Made by a program: the position numbers and the translations under genes. This document shows, in pieces, positions 61,010 to 64,000 of a stretch of DNA of 64,000 nt. The notes below the pieces were generated by a model, which worked only from the letters and a program-made list of their open reading frames with translations, did no database searches and was not told the origin of the DNA. How positions within the stretch are numbered: position 1 is the first letter of the stretch; each line of letters starts with the position of its first letter. Source of the DNA: Candidatus Mnemosynella biddleae (GTDB lineage Archaea; Halobacteriota; Archaeoglobi; Mnemosynellales; Mnemosynellaceae); assembly GCA_002011165.2 (NCBI GenBank), contig MTMI02000007.1, forward strand, positions 95,970 through 159,969, written 5' to 3'.

Positions 61010-62263
61010 TCACCAGAATCTGAAGGATCTTCTGAAAATTTCTTCGAGATCCTTCTCGCTTGGATATCTGCATGCTGCAGAAAGCAGTCTTGTTTGCTTT
61101 GAAGCCTTTTCAACGAACTCCGGGATATCGCTCTCATCGAAATACTCGCTTATTCCATTTGGAAATCCAACGTCGTGATAGAGTCTTACTAGAGCCTTAT
61201 AGACGAGTTCTCCAGCTTCGTACTTTGACACTCCCTCTACATTCTCTCCGAGTAACTTCGCAACTTTAAGATGCTTTTCAGGTAGAATCGGAGCTGTGAA
61301 AAGCACCATTCCCGGGAAGCAAAGGCCAACTGCTATTCCGTGAGGCAAATGTCTCTCATACGGGAATGAATACGAAATCGCATGGTTTATATGAACTCCC
61401 GCATTCCCAAATGCAACTGCTGCGAGAAAAGCGGCAAGGGACATTCCGCTTCTAGCCTCTATATCATTCGGTTTTGCAACAGCTCTTCTGAAATATTTTC
61501 CGATGAGCTCGATTGCCCTCTCTGCAAAGACATCTGTCACAGGATTTGCTCCTACGTAAACAGGTCTCTCCTCTGGAGTCGGAGGCATCGGTCTTGCGTT
61601 ATAGGCAACCGCAGTATATGCTTCGAATGCATGGCTCAAAGCGTCTACTCCTGTGGAGACTGTTACCGAAGGGGGCATCGTTACTGTGTTAAGAGGATCA
61701 ACTACAGCGAGGGCAGGCATCATGTTAGGAGCGCCGAATCCTATTTTTATTCCTTTCTCTGGGATCGCAAAAGATGCCATCGGAGTAGTCTCCGCTCCAG
61801 TTCCCGCTGTTGTAGGAACGCAGATCACGGGTTTTATCGGTCTAGGAGGAATTGGCTTGCCCTTACCGAAGGGTTTTCCGATGTAATCGAAGAAATCGGC
61901 TGGATGTGTGAGGTAAAGCGAAGTTGCCTTAGCAACGTCCATCGCACTTCCTCCGCCAACCCCAACAAAAGCGTCAACTTCCAGACCAGAAACAACCTCA
62001 AGAGCGTCATTCACGAGCTCATAGGATGGTTCAGGCTCCACTCTATCGTAGACTTCGACTTTAATTCCTTCCTGTTCGATGTATCCTTTTATCTTCTTCG
62101 GAATATCAGTATTTTTGTTCAGTATTTTATCTGTGACGAGTAAAACGCTTTTTATCCCCATTCTTCTTAGATCAACTCCAATTTCTTTCGAGACTCCCAC
62201 TCCGAACTTCATCGGGGACATCCTTACCGAGTATGCGTAGTCATTTGGCATTTCCATTTTCAA
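61010..62263 (-). CDS. Iron-dependent alcohol dehydrogenase of the ADHFE1/hydroxyacid-oxoacid transhydrogenase type
   Basis: Nucleotide-binding DAFVGVGGGSAMDVAKA, metal region STGVDALSHAFEAYTAV and AGVHINHAISYSFPYE, GIAVGLCFPGM. The stretch with RPVYVGANPVTDVFAERAIE and 417 aa match ADHFE1-like enzymes, which move hydride between a hydroxyacid (such as 4-hydroxybutyrate) and an oxoacid. First gene of the ADH-AOR-CMD-GlcD operon; a promoter is likely in the 157-bp gap to korD. Confidence 0.9.
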   Translation of the reverse strand: MKMEMPNDYAYSVRMSPMKFGVGVSKEIGVDLRRMGIKSVLLVTDKILNKNTDIPKKIKGYIEQEGIKVEVYDRVEPEPSYELVNDALEVVSGLEVDAFVGVGGGSAMDVAKATSLYLTHPADFFDYIGKPFGKGKPIPPRPIKPVICVPTTAGTGAETTPMASFAIPEKGIKIGFGAPNMMPALAVVDPLNTVTMPPSVTVSTGVDALSHAFEAYTAVAYNARPMPPTPEERPVYVGANPVTDVFAERAIELIGKYFRRAVAKPNDIEARSGMSLAAFLAAVAFGNAGVHINHAISYSFPYERHLPHGIAVGLCFPGMVLFTAPILPEKHLKVAKLLGENVEGVSKYEAGELVYKALVRLYHDVGFPNGISEYFDESDIPEFVEKASKQTRLLSAACRYPSEKDLEEIFRRSFRFW

Positions 62264-62421
62264 AACCTCCCGAAATCCTCAAGTTTATGTGATGATTGAT
62301 CCTTAATAAAGTTTGATGAACTCCTCAATACGAATAATTCATATTTTCTAAAAACAACCAAATTTATTCGTTTTTTTAGTTGAAAACTCTTATATAATCC
62401 ACCAAATCCAAAAGAAAAGTA
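62264..62421. other. Divergent promoter region of ADH and korD
   Basis: 158 bp, AT-rich, with TTTATTCG-like and TTATATAA (about 62390) TATA-type sequences for each direction; no gene. Confidence 0.45.
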
Positions 62422-62598
62422 ATGATAAGGATTGATCACGCTCTCTGCAAGAAATGCGGAATTTGTGTTGAGATTTGCCCAAAAAATGCTCTTCAGTTAA
62501 ATAGGGAATTAAAGGTTATCGAAAGAAAATGCACTTCATGTGGTCTCTGTGAACTTTACTGCCCAGATTTCGCTTTGGAGGTTGTGAGGAATGGTTGA
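62422..62598 (+). CDS. korD: Two-cluster ferredoxin subunit of 2-oxoacid oxidoreductase
   Basis: 58 residues: CKKCGICVEICPKNAL and CTSCGLCELYCPDFAL, two [4Fe-4S] sites. Overlaps korA start by 8 bp. Small delta-like subunit of 2-oxoglutarate-type ferredoxin oxidoreductase, split as in archaea. Confidence 0.9.
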   Translation: MIRIDHALCKKCGICVEICPKNALQLNRELKVIERKCTSCGLCELYCPDFALEVVRNG

Positions 62599-63646
62599 AC
62601 TTCTTCAGGGTAATGAAGCTTGCGTTAAAGGAGCTCTCGCAGCTGGATGCAGGTTCTATGCTGGTTATCCAATCACACCCTCATCTGAGATAGCTGAGAT
62701 GATGGCAGTCGAACTACCAAAAAGAGGTGGGGTCTTCATTCAGATGGAAGATGAGATAGGAAGCATTGCTGCAGTTATAGGCGCCTCTCTTGCAGGAGCA
62801 AGAGCTATGACTGCGACTAGTGGACCCGGAATCAGTCTTATGGCTGAGAATATTGGTTTTGCCATCATGGCAGAAATCCCTTGTGTGATCGTTGATGTGC
62901 AGAGGGTTGGGCCAAGCACGGGACACGCAACGAAACCATCTCAAGGTGATGTGATGATGGCGAGATGGGGAACTCATGGAGATCACAGAGTAGTTGTTCT
63001 ATCTCCTTCCTCTGTTTCAGACATGTTTTGGTTAACTTTCAAAGCATTCAGATTTGCAGAGATGTTGAGAACTCCCGTAATTCTTCTTTCTGATGAGATT
63101 ATTGGACATATGAGGACCGATGTGGAGCTCCCAGATGAAGTCGAGGAGGAAATTCCTGAGCTTGAGGATGTGCCCAGCTTTCATCCATTTGGAGGAGGAA
63201 AAAGATATCACGTAACTGGTTTGGTCCATGATGAAACAGGATTTCCTACAAACGATGGAGAAATCATAGAAAAACAGCTAAAAAGATTGATAAGGAAGAT
63301 TGAGAGGCACAGAGACAAAATTACAATAGTTGAGAGGTTGAATGTTGAAGATGCTGACGTTGTAATTCTTGCTTATGGCTGTGTTGTTCGATCTGCTATC
63401 AGAGCTATGTATCTTGCTAGAGAGGAGGGAATAAAATGCGGTGTTGTCGATGTGAAGACTCTGTGGCCATTTCCTTATGAAGTTGTGGAAAGCGAGTTTA
63501 AACTTATCGTTCCTGAGATGAATTCTGGATTAATAGCAGATGATTTGAGAAAAGTGAGAAATGACGTTATTTCGATTACAAAAATGAACGGGGAGATCAT
63601 ATATCCTCATGAGATTCTCGAAATAATCAGGAGGGTCTCAAATTGA
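62591..63646 (+). CDS. korA: 2-oxoglutarate (2-oxoacid):ferredoxin oxidoreductase alpha subunit
   Basis: AGYPITPSSEIAEMMA, QMEDEIGSIAAVIGASLAGA and GPSTGHATKPSQGDVM are typical. It binds substrate with KorB. 351 aa. The operon order korD-korA-korB is standard. KOR oxidatively decarboxylates 2-oxoacids to acyl-CoA, supplying reduced ferredoxin; it may consume 2-oxoacids formed by GlcD or the hydratase. Confidence 0.93.
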   Translation: MVELLQGNEACVKGALAAGCRFYAGYPITPSSEIAEMMAVELPKRGGVFIQMEDEIGSIAAVIGASLAGARAMTATSGPGISLMAENIGFAIMAEIPCVIVDVQRVGPSTGHATKPSQGDVMMARWGTHGDHRVVVLSPSSVSDMFWLTFKAFRFAEMLRTPVILLSDEIIGHMRTDVELPDEVEEEIPELEDVPSFHPFGGGKRYHVTGLVHDETGFPTNDGEIIEKQLKRLIRKIERHRDKITIVERLNVEDADVVILAYGCVVRSAIRAMYLAREEGIKCGVVDVKTLWPFPYEVVESEFKLIVPEMNSGLIADDLRKVRNDVISITKMNGEIIYPHEILEIIRRVSN

Positions 63647-64000
63647 GAATTCGCGATTATTTTAGAAGACTTCCACACATCTGGTGTCCCGGATGTGGAA
63701 ACGGAACAATAATAAATGCGATGCTTCGGGCAATTGATGAAGTTGGGCTGAAGAAGGATGAGATAGTTGCAGTTTCTGGAATAGGTTGTTTCGGAAGAGC
63801 AACCGGGTATCTGGATTTCTACACTCTTCATACAACTCATGGAAGAGCACTTGCGTTTGCAACCGGAATAAAACTGATGAAACCAGAAATGAAGGTTTTT
63901 GTACTCATGGGTGATGGAGATGCGGCTGCTATTGGAGGAAACCATCTGATTCATGCAGCAAGAAGAGATATAGATCTGATTGCCATTGTTGCAAACAACT
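63643..64000 (+). CDS. korB: 2-oxoacid:ferredoxin oxidoreductase beta subunit, 3' end cut by window edge
   Basis: Begins TTG 63643 (GGAGGG upstream), overlapping the korA stop. Reads HIWCPGCGNGTIINAML, SGIGCFGRATGYLD, HGRALAFATGIKLM and the TPP motif MGDGDAAAIGGNHLIHAARR. About 119 residues are visible of an expected 280-300. Confidence 0.92.
   Translation, partial: MRIRDYFRRLPHIWCPGCGNGTIINAMLRAIDEVGLKKDEIVAVSGIGCFGRATGYLDFYTLHTTHGRALAFATGIKLMKPEMKVFVLMGDGDAAAIGGNHLIHAARRDIDLIAIVANN

Noticed and set aside
61382..62143. A 253-aa antisense frame inside the alcohol dehydrogenase
   Set aside because: The sense frame carries complete ADHFE1 motifs; the antisense peptide is Cys/Ser/Arg-rich noise.

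Overview
The window is chromosomal DNA of a thermophilic-type euryarchaeon, most like the Archaeoglobales; this is inferred from gene content only. Pointers are ABCE1, Lrp and PadR regulators, an archaeal MutS-like ATPase, an H4MPT-linked MtrH-type methyltransferase with a corrinoid protein, two tungsten aldehyde oxidoreductases, a 2-oxoacid:ferredoxin oxidoreductase, TATA boxes about 25-30 bp before many (apparently leaderless) starts, GGAGGTGA-type ribosome sites elsewhere, and an SSV-type integrase. Genes are tightly packed and no gene-free stretch exceeds 300 bp.

1-14.26 kb is ordinary chromosome: ABCE1, SufBC, a dolichol-kinase-like protein, DUF2150, argG, a helix-turn-helix regulator with thiI, uppS, a degenerate RecA/KaiC-like protein, tmk, a corrinoid-activating ferredoxin/ASKHA protein (RACo type), and an MFS exporter under a PadR regulator with a palindromic operator.

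14.26-29.7 kb is an integrated virus or plasmid in a tRNA-Glu gene. Its attachment repeats lie exactly 14,884 bp apart, which predicts the circle size. From left to right it holds an integrase N-terminal fragment, a winged-helix protein whose coding start is filled with inverted repeats, nuclease-fold and zinc mini-proteins, an AAA ATPase + TOPRIM-like pair converging on a PD-(D/E)XK nuclease + unknown-protein pair (candidate defence cargo), a HerA/FtsK-like ATPase, a block of membrane and secreted proteins that looks like a virion cassette, a ribbon-helix-helix protein and the integrase. Beyond the right end is debris of a second related element: another integrase N-terminus and a decayed ATPase piece. 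That debris gives the integrated element an intact integrase frame, which SSV-type integration normally destroys.

29.7-48.2 kb is chromosome: trpC, enolase, rhomboid, an HAD phosphatase, tRNA-Ala, an A-type Fe-S carrier beside an Lrp regulator with a cysteine-rich tail, ferredoxin-like proteins, a winged-helix/substrate-binding fusion regulator, a sodium symporter with a small partner, tRNA-Asp, ilvD (different codon use), a MutS-like ATPase, an H/ACA guide RNA that I identify from sequence and fold, a K+ channel/NADH oxidase/M42 peptidase/DUF531 operon, tRNA-Leu, and membrane proteases.

48.2-64 kb is a catabolic region: AOR, TrpB2, a Cdc48-N-like protein, a hydroxyacyl-CoA-type dehydrogenase, an HD protein, then the operon corrinoid protein-MtrH-FAH-family hydratase-divergent KARI. 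Facing it is an operon of an ADHFE1-like alcohol dehydrogenase, a second AOR, a cysteine-less CMD protein and a GlcD-type dehydrogenase. The window ends in korDAB. Together they suggest breakdown of an oxygenated carbon compound with methyl transfer to tetrahydromethanopterin; the substrate is unknown.
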